DNA of 64,000 nt from Brevundimonas sp. 357 (GTDB taxonomy: Bacteria > Pseudomonadota > Alphaproteobacteria > Caulobacterales > Caulobacteraceae): NCBI RefSeq assembly GCF_003938605.1, contig NZ_RHWX01000008.1:62001-126000 (forward strand). Reading direction: 5' to 3'. A program made the position numbers and the translations under genes. Each line of letters begins with the position of its first letter. The first letter of the stretch is position 1. The notes beneath the pieces were generated by a model. The model was not told where the DNA came from, ran no database searches, and worked only from the letters and a program-made list of their open reading frames with translations. Of this stretch, positions 53,427-64,000 are shown one piece after another.

Positions 53427-54289
53427 AGCGTATCTCGTCGCCAGCGACGATCCAGCAAGGCGATGTATGGAGATGGATCCCAAGCGTCGTCGGCATGATT
53501 GGGAGGCGCGAGGTAGGTGAAAGCTCGACCCCAGACATGCCGGACGGGTTGCTCGAATACGGGGCGAAGCCTGGCTTCATCGACCCTGCCCGAAAGCAAC
53601 GCTTCGGCCATGGTGTTGAGGAAACCGAAGACAGCTTTGATCGCCGCCGTCGCCGATCCATCCTCATCTTCCACCATGTGCATGGGAAGCGGGCTTCTGA
53701 GCCGCTCGCGGAAGGGGGCAAGGTTTTCGCCAGCCCAGTCGGCGAGAAAGCGGTTGGTCAATCGCTGGATGTCGAGCGTGATGTCGGCGGGAGCCGAAGG
53801 CTTCGGCGCGGAATCGACACCGCGCCAGTGTGCTTCGGAGCGACGAATGACGCCAAGGATTTCATGACTGGCGGGTCCGAGGGCGGCGAGCAGTCTTCCG
53901 TCTCTGCGATCCGCCGCATAGCGTAATGGCTCCAGCCCCAGAAGATCGCTGGGCAGGTGGAGATTGGGCGCATCGCGCGGCGCTACGATAAAGCAGCGTT
54001 CAAGTCCGAGTGCACCGATAAATATTCCCAGCTCAAACAGGACATTGTCGCGAACAATAGCTTTCGTTTCGCCACGAATATCCGCCACGTCGTCCGGGGC
54101 GAAGACGAAGACTGCGAAATCGGTTCGAGCGGCTTCGGCAACAAGATCGACCAGCGTCTGACGCATCGGGCGAAACACGCCCTGATCCCAGACTGTTGGG
54201 TCAGATTCGTACTCAAGATTGCGTTGCAAGGCATAGGCGACATCCATCGCCTCGCGCGAGGAGCCAATGAACAGCGCGGGTCTGTCCAT
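53423..54289 (-). CDS. TIR-like (PF10137/CAP12-type) domain protein, probable defence effector
   Basis: 288 residues. The first about 125 read as the predicted nucleotide-binding TIR-like domain used by CBASS/Pycsar-type effectors: FIGSSREAMDVAYAL, VWDQGVF, TDFAVFVFAPDD, VRDNVLFELGIFIGALG (candidate catalytic Glu86) and LPSDLLGLEPLRY. The remaining 160 residues (LDIQRLTNRFLADWAGENLA and on) are unrecognised and may be a sensor or adaptor. No cyclase gene is beside it. It starts three bases after the thyA stop codon and lacks its own ribosome site, and its DNA is visibly less GC-rich than thyA's 5' part, which hints at transfer. Confidence 0.72.
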   Translation of the reverse strand: MDRPALFIGSSREAMDVAYALQRNLEYESDPTVWDQGVFRPMRQTLVDLVAEAARTDFAVFVFAPDDVADIRGETKAIVRDNVLFELGIFIGALGLERCFIVAPRDAPNLHLPSDLLGLEPLRYAADRRDGRLLAALGPASHEILGVIRRSEAHWRGVDSAPKPSAPADITLDIQRLTNRFLADWAGENLAPFRERLRSPLPMHMVEDEDGSATAAIKAVFGFLNTMAEALLSGRVDEARLRPVFEQPVRHVWGRAFTYLAPPNHADDAWDPSPYIALLDRRWRRDTL

Positions 54290-54292
54290 GTT

Positions 54293-55153
54293 TTATTTGG
54301 ACACTTTGGCCGGGATATGCGGATGGGCCGTATAGCCGACGAGTTCAATGTCCTCATAGGCGTATTCAAAAATATCTCGCAGCTGTCGCTTGAGGTTGAG
54401 CTCCGGGAAATCCAAGGGCTGGCGAGTCAGTTGAAGGCGAGCCTGTTCAATATGGTTCAGATACAGGTGGGCGTCGCCGAAAGTGTGGACGAAATCGCCC
54501 GGCTCCAGCCCCACGACCTTGGCCAGCATGTGTGTCAGCAGGGCGTAGGAGGCGATATTGAACGGCACGCCCAGGAAAAAGTCGGCCGACCGTTGATACA
54601 GCTGGCAGCTTAGCTTTCCGTCAGCGACGAAGAACTGGAACAGGCAGTGGCAGGGCGGCAGCGCCATGTCGTCCACATCGGCCGGGTTCCAGGCGCTGAC
54701 GATGTGGCGGCGGCTGTTGGGGTTGGTCTTCAGGCCGTGCACCAGCTTCTGGATCTGGTCGATGCTCGCGCCGTTCGGGGCGGCCCAGGAGCGCCACTGC
54801 TTGCCATAGACGGGGCCGAGGTCGCCGTTCGCGTCGGCCCACTCGTCCCAGATGCTGACGCCGTTGTCCTTCAGCCAGGCGATGTTGGTCTCGCCGCGCA
54901 GGAACCACAGCAGTTCGATGAAGATCGACCGCGTATGCAGCTTCTTGGTCGTCAGCAGGGGGAAGCCCTTGGACAGGTCGAAGCGCATCTGGCGGCCGAA
55001 AACGCCCAGGGTGCCGGTGCCGGTGCGGTCGTCGCGCCGCACGCCGTTGTCGAGGATGTCCCGCAGCAGATTCAGGTACTGCCACTCGGGATGGTCGGCG
55101 GGCGCGACCGCCGTGCGGGCTTCGAGATCGGCGAGGGCGACGGCGGCGTTCAT
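54293..55153 (-). CDS. thyA: Thymidylate synthase
   Basis: 286 residues. Contains the catalytic [10 protein letters not shown] (Cys about 170) and [20 protein letters not shown], and [11 protein letters not shown] at the N-terminal dUMP region. Converts dUMP to dTMP with methylene-tetrahydrofolate. The last 180 bases are visibly less GC-rich, like the adjoining TIR-like gene. A terminator for an older upstream gene lies at 55224-55248. Confidence 0.95.
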   Translation of the reverse strand: MNAAVALADLEARTAVAPADHPEWQYLNLLRDILDNGVRRDDRTGTGTLGVFGRQMRFDLSKGFPLLTTKKLHTRSIFIELLWFLRGETNIAWLKDNGVSIWDEWADANGDLGPVYGKQWRSWAAPNGASIDQIQKLVHGLKTNPNSRRHIVSAWNPADVDDMALPPCHCLFQFFVADGKLSCQLYQRSADFFLGVPFNIASYALLTHMLAKVVGLEPGDFVHTFGDAHLYLNHIEQARLQLTRQPLDFPELNLKRQLRDIFEYAYEDIELVGYTAHPHIPAKVSK

Positions 55154-55211
55154 GGCGATAAGGATGCCGCTGATTCGTGCTCGAGGGCAGGCGCCTGATT
55201 CGCTTGCTCAC

Positions 55212-55248
55212 AGAAAAGAGAAACGCCCGCCGGTCGAACCAGCGGGCG
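55212..55248 (-). terminator. Rho-independent terminator on the minus strand
   Basis: CGCCCGC / GCGGGCG arms (55224-55230 and 55242-55248) followed on the minus strand by TTTCTCTTTTCT. It ends transcription of whatever lay upstream (now only the remnant at 55278). Confidence 0.75.
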
Positions 55249-55277
55249 CCTCTCCCTATGAGCGGCAGGCGATACGC

Positions 55278-55345
55278 TTAGTGTGCGGGCGTCAGACGCA
55301 CGTTCTGCACCCAGCCGATGTTGTCGTCGCCGTCCAGAAATTTAG
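55278..55345 (-). pseudogene. 3' stub of an unknown gene
   Basis: The minus strand reads KFLDGDDNIGWVQNVRLTPAH and stop, a protein-like tail without a start, 22 bases after the DUF924 stop codon and just before a terminator. The frame closes upstream within 25 codons. It looks like the end of a gene cut off when the DUF924 segment arrived. Family not identified. Confidence 0.4.
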
Positions 55346-55367
55346 GACAACCAAAAGTGCCTAGATG

Positions 55368-55916
55368 TCACCCGGAAAAACCGCCTGAAACCAAAAACTC
55401 GTCCTCCTGAGGCGTGGTGCTGCGATACAGGCAGGCGTTTCTGTGGGGAAAGCGCCCGAAACGGGCGATGATGTCGCGGTGGATGACGGCGAACTTGTAG
55501 GTTTCCGGTTCACGTTCTTCGTCTAGGAGGGTCAGCAACCGTTCCTGATCCTCCAAGGATTCGGCGTGCATCATGGGCATCAGCATGAAGGCGCGTAGTT
55601 CCGAGGAGAGCTTGCTGTCATGGCCTCGTCGGATCGCCTCCTTGGCGAATCCGAGGGCCAATGGATCGGTTGCGAACATATGGGCCGTGCCGCGAAAAGC
55701 GTTTCGAGGCAGTTGATCCAATAGAATGATCAGAGCGAGCGCCGACTCTGGCGCCTCGATCCAGTGATCCAGTTCACGTCGCGCGGCGGCGTAGTGGGTG
55801 TCGCAACAGCGATCAGTGAATGCGCGGTCGAAAGCGGCGTCCTTGGCGAACCATTTATCCGGTCCAGCGTCGGACCAGAAATCCAGCACTTCAGTCGAGG
55901 AAAGGAGTCGCGTCAT
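55368..55916 (-). CDS. DUF924-family protein
   Basis: 182 residues. The DUF924 pattern is clear: VLDFWSDAGPDKWFAKDAAF, LIILLDQLPRNAFRGTAHMF and FAVIHRDIIARFGRFPHRNA. Mostly helical, TPR-like fold; function unknown. It lies between tRNA-Pro and a gene stub, in the 3' direction of the tRNA, which suits a small inserted segment. Confidence 0.85.
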   Translation of the reverse strand: MTRLLSSTEVLDFWSDAGPDKWFAKDAAFDRAFTDRCCDTHYAAARRELDHWIEAPESALALIILLDQLPRNAFRGTAHMFATDPLALGFAKEAIRRGHDSKLSSELRAFMLMPMMHAESLEDQERLLTLLDEEREPETYKFAVIHRDIIARFGRFPHRNACLYRSTTPQEDEFLVSGGFSG

Positions 55917-55991
55917 GCTGCAAGCCTAGCAGCAGGGCGTGAAAAGGCACGAGCTGAGCGGTGTCGCCTACATTCACATTTTAAGGAAAGA

Positions 55992-56068
55992 TGGTCGGAG
56001 TGATAGGATTCGAACCTACGACCCCCGCGTCCCGAACGCGGTGCTCTACCAGACTGAGCCACACTCCG
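55992..56068 (-). tRNA. tRNA-Pro (anticodon CGG)
   Basis: Complete cloverleaf on the minus strand: acceptor CGGAGTG / CACTCCG, anticodon loop TTCGGGA with CGG for codon CCG, T-arm with GGTTCGAATCC, and an encoded CCA end. Confidence 0.95.
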
Positions 56069-56285
56069 ACTTTCGCAATCACACGTGCCGTGGGCCGCCG
56101 CTTGCGTCGAGGAGGGGGCTTATAGCCATGCCGACCGGCCCTCGCAAGCGGGTAAATGAGGCTCCGGAAAAAAGTCTCGGGTCGATGAAATTTCTTTCGT
56201 TTTCAGGTGTTGCATCCCCCGGAGCCTTGGCGTAGATGACCGCTCCTCGCCGCGACGCACTGCGGCGGCGGGAACACCGGACCGC

Positions 56286-56359
56286 TGGGGAATGGTGTAA
56301 TGGTAACACTACGGTTTTTGGTACCGTCATTCTAGGTTCGAGTCCTAGTTCCCCAGCCA
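56286..56359 (+). tRNA. tRNA-Gln (anticodon TTG)
   Basis: Cloverleaf on the plus strand: acceptor TGGGGAA / TTCCCCA, anticodon stem ACGGT / ACCGT with loop TTTTGGT giving TTG for CAA codons, T-arm GGTTCGAGTCC, and encoded CCA. Confidence 0.95.
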
Positions 56360-56562
56360 TCGGTTTTCGCTGAAGAAATCGCCCTTCGGGGCGTCCCTCC
56401 GAACATCATGACCTCAAGCTTCGTGGCGAAGAACAACCGTCGTCGCCGACGGATGGTCGCGGCCTATGAAATCCCCCCGACCGTTTGCGGAATCGAAATA
56501 GCGTAGCCGTTCTTATCGCGTTGGCATGCGGCCATGGCCGCTCGATTGGTGAGGATGTGCTC

Positions 56563-58020
56563 TTGAAGACCTGGTTCGGCGGAATCGCGCAGCAGCGGCC
56601 TCTGCAACATGGCGTGACCTGCGCCTGTCATTCTCCCCAGGCGCAAAAACTGCTGGCCCGCATGGAAGCCGGCATGTCGCGGCGCTCCATTCTGGCTGGT
56701 GCGGCGGCGGGCTTCGCTGCGGCCGGGCTTGGCGTCGCTTCGCCGGCGTTCGCCCAGGCGTCGGCCAAGCCGCGCCTGCTCGCCAATGTGAGGATCTTCG
56801 ACGGAGCGAGCGCCCGCCTGATCGAAGGCCGCAACGTCCTCATCGTCGGCGACATGATCCAGGCGCTGGTTCCGGCGGACGAGATTGTCGCGGACGCCGA
56901 TGTCGTGGATTGCGGCGGACGTATTCTGATGCCGGGCATGATCGACGCCCACTGGCACGCCATGCTGGCGGGCATTTCCCAGATGGCGGCGATGACCGCC
57001 GATATTCCCTATCTGCACCTCGTGGCGGCTCAGGAAGCCGAACGCACGGTGATGCGGGGTTTCACGACCGTTCGCGACATGGGCGGCCCCAGCTTTGCGT
57101 TGAAGCGGGCGATTGACGAAGGTCGTTTTGCCGGGCCGCGCATCTATCCGTCGGGCTCGATGATCTCCCAGACCTCGGGACATGGCGACTTCCGGATGCG
57201 GGCTGATCTGCCCCGGACGTCCCAAAGCACGCTCAGCGTCGCCGAACAGGCTGGAATCGCCGCCATCGCCGACGGCGAGGCCGAGGTGCTGCGCCGTGTG
57301 CGCGAACAACTGATGCTCGGCGCCAGCCAGATCAAGATCCACGCAGGCGGCGGCGTCGCCTCGACCTACGATCCGGTCGACGCCCTGCAATATACGGAGG
57401 CCGAGATGAAGGCGGCGGTGGCGGCCGCCACCGACTGGGGCGTCTATGTCTGCGCCCACACCTATACGCCGGCAGGCATCCAGCGGGCGGTCGCCAGCGG
57501 CGTGAAGTCCATCGAGCATGGACAGATGGCGGACGAGGAGACCGTGCGACGCATGGCGGACGCCGGCGCCTGGTGGAGCATCCAGCCCTTCCTGGCCGAT
57601 GAGGACGCTAATGTTTACCCCTCGCCTGAGCAGCGCGCCCAACAGCAGACCATCGCTGAGGGCACGGCTCGCGCGGTCGAATGGGGTCGCAAGCACAAGG
57701 TCAACATGGCTCTGGGCACGGATATCCTGTTCAGTCCCAAGGGGACGACGACGCAGGGCAAGCAACTGGCCAAGTTCGCGCGCTGGTATGGCGCGGCGGA
57801 AGTGCTGCGGATGCTGACGGGCGGCAATGCAGAGATTCTGAGCCTGTCAGGGCCGCGTAATCCCTATCCGGCGAAGTTGGGGCGTATCGAGGCAGGCGCC
57901 TACGCCGACCTTCTGGTGGTCGAGGGCAATCCGTTGACGGACATCTCGGTGATCGCGGACCCCGACCGCACGATGAAGCTGATCATGAAGGCCGGGCACG
58001 TCCACAAGAACACGCTTTAA
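56563..58020 (+). CDS. Exported metal-dependent amidohydrolase
   Basis: 485 residues from TTG at 56563 (GAGGA seven bases upstream); other in-frame starts are possible. A Tat-like leader (MSRRSILAG then Ala-rich to FAQ) follows an unusual Cys-rich lead-in (TCACHSPQAQ). The hydrolase core has MPGMIDAHWH (HxH, with the first His altered in spacing), KIHAGGG (carbamylated Lys candidate), HTYTPAGIQRAV, SIEHGQ and LGTD. These are the metal ligands of the imidazolonepropionase-like amidohydrolases. Substrate unknown; an organophosphate- or peptide-like substrate is possible. Confidence 0.8.
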   Translation: MKTWFGGIAQQRPLQHGVTCACHSPQAQKLLARMEAGMSRRSILAGAAAGFAAAGLGVASPAFAQASAKPRLLANVRIFDGASARLIEGRNVLIVGDMIQALVPADEIVADADVVDCGGRILMPGMIDAHWHAMLAGISQMAAMTADIPYLHLVAAQEAERTVMRGFTTVRDMGGPSFALKRAIDEGRFAGPRIYPSGSMISQTSGHGDFRMRADLPRTSQSTLSVAEQAGIAAIADGEAEVLRRVREQLMLGASQIKIHAGGGVASTYDPVDALQYTEAEMKAAVAAATDWGVYVCAHTYTPAGIQRAVASGVKSIEHGQMADEETVRRMADAGAWWSIQPFLADEDANVYPSPEQRAQQQTIAEGTARAVEWGRKHKVNMALGTDILFSPKGTTTQGKQLAKFARWYGAAEVLRMLTGGNAEILSLSGPRNPYPAKLGRIEAGAYADLLVVEGNPLTDISVIADPDRTMKLIMKAGHVHKNTL

Positions 58021-58028
58021 GGATCAGG

Positions 58029-58063
58029 GGCGGCGACGGGGCATGATCCTATGTCTCGCCGCC
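58029..58063. terminator. Hairpin between convergent genes
   Basis: GGCGGCGA / TCGCCGCC arms around a 19-base loop, between the amidohydrolase and M20 genes. Confidence 0.5.
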
Positions 58064-58078
58064 GACCGCCTGACGTCG

Positions 58079-59230
58079 TCAGGTCAGGCGATCTTCCACG
58101 ATCCGCGCGAAGATCGATGACGCGACCGGCAGGACGGCGTCGTTGAAGTCATAAACGGTTTGATGGACCATTGGTCCGCCCTGGCCAAAGAACATGTAAG
58201 CCCCGGGCGCGTGCTGCAGCATATAGGCGAAGTCGTCGGTGAAGGGGTAGGGTTTCAAGTCGCGCAGCACCTTGTCCGCGCCCAACACGGAGGCGCAGGC
58301 GTCGGCGGCGAGGGCGGCTTGGTCCGGAGCGTTGATGCAGGGCGGCACGCCTGCGATTTCGGTCATGGTGATGGTGCAGCCGGTCATCCGGCTGACGCCG
58401 TCGCAGATGGCCTGAAGCTGGTTCCACATGGTTTCGATCACCTCGGGCGAGGTGGCGCGCAGGGTGCCCGCCAGGCTGGCCTCGTGCGGCACGACGTTGT
58501 GCGAGGCGCCGGCCTGCAGCTTGGTGACGGTGAACAGGGCCGGTTCCATCGGATCGACGTGACGACCGATGATGGACGAGATTTCCGAGGCGACGCGGAC
58601 GGCGGCCTGTAGGGGATCCTTGGTCTTGTGCGGGGCGGCGCCGTGGCCGCCGACGCCCTGAATGTCGATGTCCCAGATCTTGTAGCCGTTCAAGGTCGCG
58701 CCTGGACGCACCGCCGCCTCTCCGAACGGCAGCAGGGGCATGTTGTGATAGGCGTAGATTTCGTCGCACGGATAGCGGTCGAACAGGCCGTCGTCGATCA
58801 TGGCCTTGGCGCCCAGGCCGTTCTCCTCGGCGGGCTGGAAGATCAGGACCACGCGCCCGCGCGAGGGCGGATTGGCCGCCAGGTGGCGGGCGACGCCCAG
58901 CAGGGTCGCCGTGTGGCCGTCGTGGCCGCAGGCGTGCGAGACGCCGGGTTTGGTCGAGGCGTGCTCGGCGCCGCTGTCGTCGTTCATGGGCAGGGCGTCC
59001 ATGTCGGCGCGCAGGCCGATGGACGGGCCGGGCTCTCGTCCCTGAACCACCGCCACAACACCCGCGCCGCCGATGCCGCCTTCAGGCGACAGACCCATGT
59101 CCTTGAGGGCGTCGAAGACGATCTTCGCCGTGCGGCTTTCCTCGCCCGACAGCTCGGGGTGGGCGTGGAAATCCCGACGCCAGGCGGTCATGTCCGAGGC
59201 GAGGGCGGCGAGGGCGGGCAGGGGCTTCAT
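58079..59230 (-). CDS. M20-family amidohydrolase (hippurate hydrolase-like)
   Basis: 383 residues. Metal-site motifs of the M20D family: HAHPELSGEE (about 22-31), RADMDALPM (about 74-82), HACGHDGHTATLLG (about 97-110), FQPAEENGLGA (about 130-140) and the dimerisation domain with GVGGHGAAPH. Probably removes an acyl group from an amino-acid amide; whether it is hippurate, IAA-amino acid or another N-acyl substrate is open. No signal peptide. Confidence 0.92.
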   Translation of the reverse strand: MKPLPALAALASDMTAWRRDFHAHPELSGEESRTAKIVFDALKDMGLSPEGGIGGAGVVAVVQGREPGPSIGLRADMDALPMNDDSGAEHASTKPGVSHACGHDGHTATLLGVARHLAANPPSRGRVVLIFQPAEENGLGAKAMIDDGLFDRYPCDEIYAYHNMPLLPFGEAAVRPGATLNGYKIWDIDIQGVGGHGAAPHKTKDPLQAAVRVASEISSIIGRHVDPMEPALFTVTKLQAGASHNVVPHEASLAGTLRATSPEVIETMWNQLQAICDGVSRMTGCTITMTEIAGVPPCINAPDQAALAADACASVLGADKVLRDLKPYPFTDDFAYMLQHAPGAYMFFGQGGPMVHQTVYDFNDAVLPVASSIFARIVEDRLT

Positions 59231-59315
59231 AGGTCTCAGGCATCCGGCGAAAAAGACGACGTCCTGACCCTTAGCACCCCCGCGCTGTCGGGGACATGGC
59301 GGCCCCGGTCGCGGG

Positions 59316-61981
<2,666 letters not shown>

Positions 61982-61985
<4 letters not shown>

Positions 61986-63058
61986 GACACCAGCTCAAAC
62001 GGTTCCAGACCCGACAGGCGCAGAGCGACCGGCCGCTCCGGCACGGCGCGCGGGGTCACGTCCGCGACCTCCTCAGCAACGTGGCGGATGTGGTCGGGGG
62101 TGGTGCCGCAGCAGCCGCCGACGATGTTGACCAGTCCCGACTGCGCCCATTCCTCGAGGAAGTGAGCCGTCTCGTGCGGCTGTTCGTCATACTGGCCCAT
62201 GGCGTTGGGCAGGCCCGCGTTGGGATAGGCGCTGACCAGGGTGTCGGCGACGCGGCTCAGTTCGGCGATGTGCGGGCGCATAAGCTCGGCGCCCAGGGCG
62301 CAGTTGAAACCGACGGCGAAGGGTCTGGCGTGGCGGATCGAGTTCCAAAAGGCCTCGGCCGTCTGGCCGCTGAGGGTGCGGCCCGAACGGTCGGTGATGG
62401 TGCCCGAGATCCACAGGGGCAGGGGCTCCAGCCCCTCGTCCTCCAGATCCTTGATCGCCTTGATCGCGGCCTTGCAGTTCAGGGTGTCGAACACCGTCTC
62501 GATCAGGAAGATGTCGACCCCGCCGCGGTGCAGGGCGCGCGCCTGCTGCTTATAGGCCTCATAGACCTCGTCATAGGTGACGGCGCGATAGCCGGGGTCG
62601 TTGACGTCGGGGCTCAGCGACAGGGTGCGGTTTGTCGGGCCGATGGCGCCGGCGACGAAGCGGGGCTTGTGCGGCTCCTTTTCCGTCCAGCGGTCGGCGA
62701 CCTCGCGCGCGATACGGGCGCCTTCATAGTTCAGGTCGTAAACCGCGTCTTCCAGACCGTAATCGGCCTGGGCGATGGTGGTCGAGGAGAAGGTGTTGGT
62801 CTCCGAAATATCGGCCCCGGCGGCGTAATAGACATCGTGCAGATCGGCGACGATATCGGGCCGCGTCAGGATCAACAGGTCGTTGTTGCCCTTCTGCGGA
62901 TGCTTGTGGTCGCGGAAGCGTTCGCCGCGGAAGTCTTCTTCCGTCAGGTCGCGGCGCTGGATCATCACGCCCCAGCTGCCGTCCAGCACCAGAATGCGCT
63001 CCTTCGCCGCCGCGTGCAGGGCGGCGATGCGTTCGGCGCGGGTCAGGGGAGAAGTCAT
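61982..63058 (-). CDS. metH: Methionine synthase, homocysteine-methyltransferase subunit
   Basis: 358 residues, the N-terminal barrel of MetH as a separate protein. The zinc-binding cysteines are in GFNCALGAE and [11 protein letters not shown]. The early part ([21 protein letters not shown]) is typical. The start follows the metF stop codon without a gap. The gene must work with the larger subunit encoded next to it. Confidence 0.95.
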
Positions 63059-64000
63059 TTACGCAACAGCCTTGGTTTCACGCACGCCCAGCACCCGGCA
63101 GATCGCATAGACCAGCTCGGCGCGGTTCAGGGTGTAGAAGTGGAAGTCCGAAAAGCCTTCTTCCTGCAGACGGGCGCAGGTCTCGGCGGCGATGGAGGCG
63201 GCCAGCAGCTTGCGTGTCTCCGGGTCGTCGTCCAGCCCGTCGAAATGCCCCGCAAGCCAGTCGGGCAGGGCCGCGCCGCACGCCGCCGTCATCCGCTTCA
63301 GCCCGGCGAAGTTGGACACCGGCATGACGCCGGGGATCAGGGGGATGGTCACGCCCGCCGCCCGCACCCGGTCGCGGAAGCGCAGGAAGGCCTCGATGTC
63401 GAAGAAGAACTGCGTCACGGCGCGCGTGGCGCCCGCGTCGACCTTGGCCTTCAACACCTCGATGTCGTGGTCGATCGACGGGCTTTCCGGGTGCTTTTCA
63501 GGATAGGCGCCGACCGTGACCTCGAACCCGCCGATGCGGCTGAGGGCGGCGGTCAGTTCGGTGGCGTTGGCGTAGCCGTCGGTGCGCGGCGTATAGGCGC
63601 CGCCGATGCCTGCCGCGCCAGGCGGGTCGCCGCGCAGGGCGACGATGTGATCGACGCCGATGGCCTTATAGCCTTCGATGACCTCATCGACTTCGGCGCG
63701 GCTGGCCTCGACGCAGGTCAGGTGGGCGGCGGGGCGCAGGGTCGTCTCGCTGATGATGCGCTGGACGGTGCGGTGGGTCCGCTCGCGCGTCGAGCCGCCC
63801 GCGCCGTAGGTGACGGAGACGAATGCCGGGTTCAGCGGCTCCAGCCGCCGGATCGCCGCCCACAGATTGGCCTCGGCCGCGTCGGTCTTGGGCGGAAAGA
63901 ACTCGAAGGAGACATTGACGGCGTTGCGGTTGGAGCCGGCGCGGGCCACCGGCCCCAGCGGCGACAGCAGCAGGGCGCGGGCTTCAGCGAGAGAGGAGGG
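63059..64000 (-). CDS. metF: Methylenetetrahydrofolate reductase (partial at the right edge)
   Basis: At least 313 codons. FEFFPPKT (near the N-terminus), VTYGAGGST, HLTCV, VALRGDPPG and TQFFFD are standard MetF sequence. A GTG at 63949 could serve as a start, but the frame stays open and protein-like (SLAEARALLLSPLGPVARAG) to the window's end, so the true start is probably outside. It makes methyl-tetrahydrofolate for the MetH pair downstream, in the same operon. Confidence 0.93.
   Translation of the reverse strand, partial: PSSLAEARALLLSPLGPVARAGSNRNAVNVSFEFFPPKTDAAEANLWAAIRRLEPLNPAFVSVTYGAGGSTRERTHRTVQRIISETTLRPAAHLTCVEASRAEVDEVIEGYKAIGVDHIVALRGDPPGAAGIGGAYTPRTDGYANATELTAALSRIGGFEVTVGAYPEKHPESPSIDHDIEVLKAKVDAGATRAVTQFFFDIEAFLRFRDRVRAAGVTIPLIPGVMPVSNFAGLKRMTAACGAALPDWLAGHFDGLDDDPETRKLLAASIAAETCARLQEEGFSDFHFYTLNRAELVYAICRVLGVRETKAVA

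Noticed and set aside
63950..64000. A SAM-type riboswitch before metF
   Set aside because: The frame of metF is still open at the window edge, so its leader is not inside the window.

Overview
The window is high-GC alphaproteobacterial chromosome, most likely Brevundimonas or a close relative in the Caulobacteraceae. The reasons are a circularly permuted two-piece tmRNA, an alpha-type SspB adaptor, cobalamin-dependent MetH split into two genes, Caulobacter-type small families (DUF4169, DUF2171, DUF924, a YbaY-like lipoprotein) and TonB-receptor gene clusters. Names come from reading motifs and family resemblance, not from searches.

Layout. 1-1.0 kb: copper handling (end of a CusA/CzcA-type RND pump, a CusF-like lipoprotein, a four-helix Csp copper-storage protein). 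1.1-3.3 kb: a scar zone with an ICMT-family remnant, an integrase scrap, a winged-helix gene and an M3 peptidase cut off after about 180 residues. 3.6-15.1 kb: an accessory block of mostly unrecognised membrane proteins, an orphan VirD4/TraG-like ATPase coupled to an unknown protein, and a winged-helix/Ser-Thr kinase/TM/TPR fusion. It is my best candidate for an undescribed system. It ends at a serine-recombinase scrap and a decayed phoD. 15.9-21.0 kb: metallophosphoesterase, TonB-dependent receptor and a regulator with two TetR domains. 21.2-27.1 kb: an archaic (Csu-like) chaperone-usher pilus operon, an AT-rich gap and a LuxR-type regulator. 27.2-33.2 kb: a second copper region, with a CnrY/CnrX/ECF-sigma sensing module upstream of copA-copB, then copC-copD. 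33.3-52.4 kb: mostly housekeeping (parE, an O-antigen ligase-like gene, ltrA, uvrD, fumC, sspB, ssrA, miaA, mrp, folA) with small hypotheticals. 52.4-55.9 kb: aqpZ, a MazG-like hydrolase coupled to a TIR-like protein, thyA and a DUF924 gene. 56-64 kb: tRNA-Pro, tRNA-Gln, an exported amidohydrolase, an M20 amidohydrolase, and metF-metH1-metH2 running off the right edge.

How the genes work together. Two separate copper regions point to metal stress as a theme: efflux and storage on the left, periplasmic oxidation and sequestration (CopA/CopB) and uptake (CopC/CopD) in the middle, with the CnrYXH-like trio probably sensing periplasmic metal. ssrA lies directly upstream of sspB, whose product delivers ssrA-tagged proteins to ClpXP. 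metF, metH1 and metH2 form a tight one-carbon/methionine operon. thyA, the TIR-like gene and the mazG-like gene are packed with 3- to 4-base junctions, which suggests co-transcription of a likely defence or stress effector with a nucleotide-metabolism gene. The strongest leads are the 4.7-15.1 kb kinase/ATPase/membrane block and the TIR-like/MazG pair.
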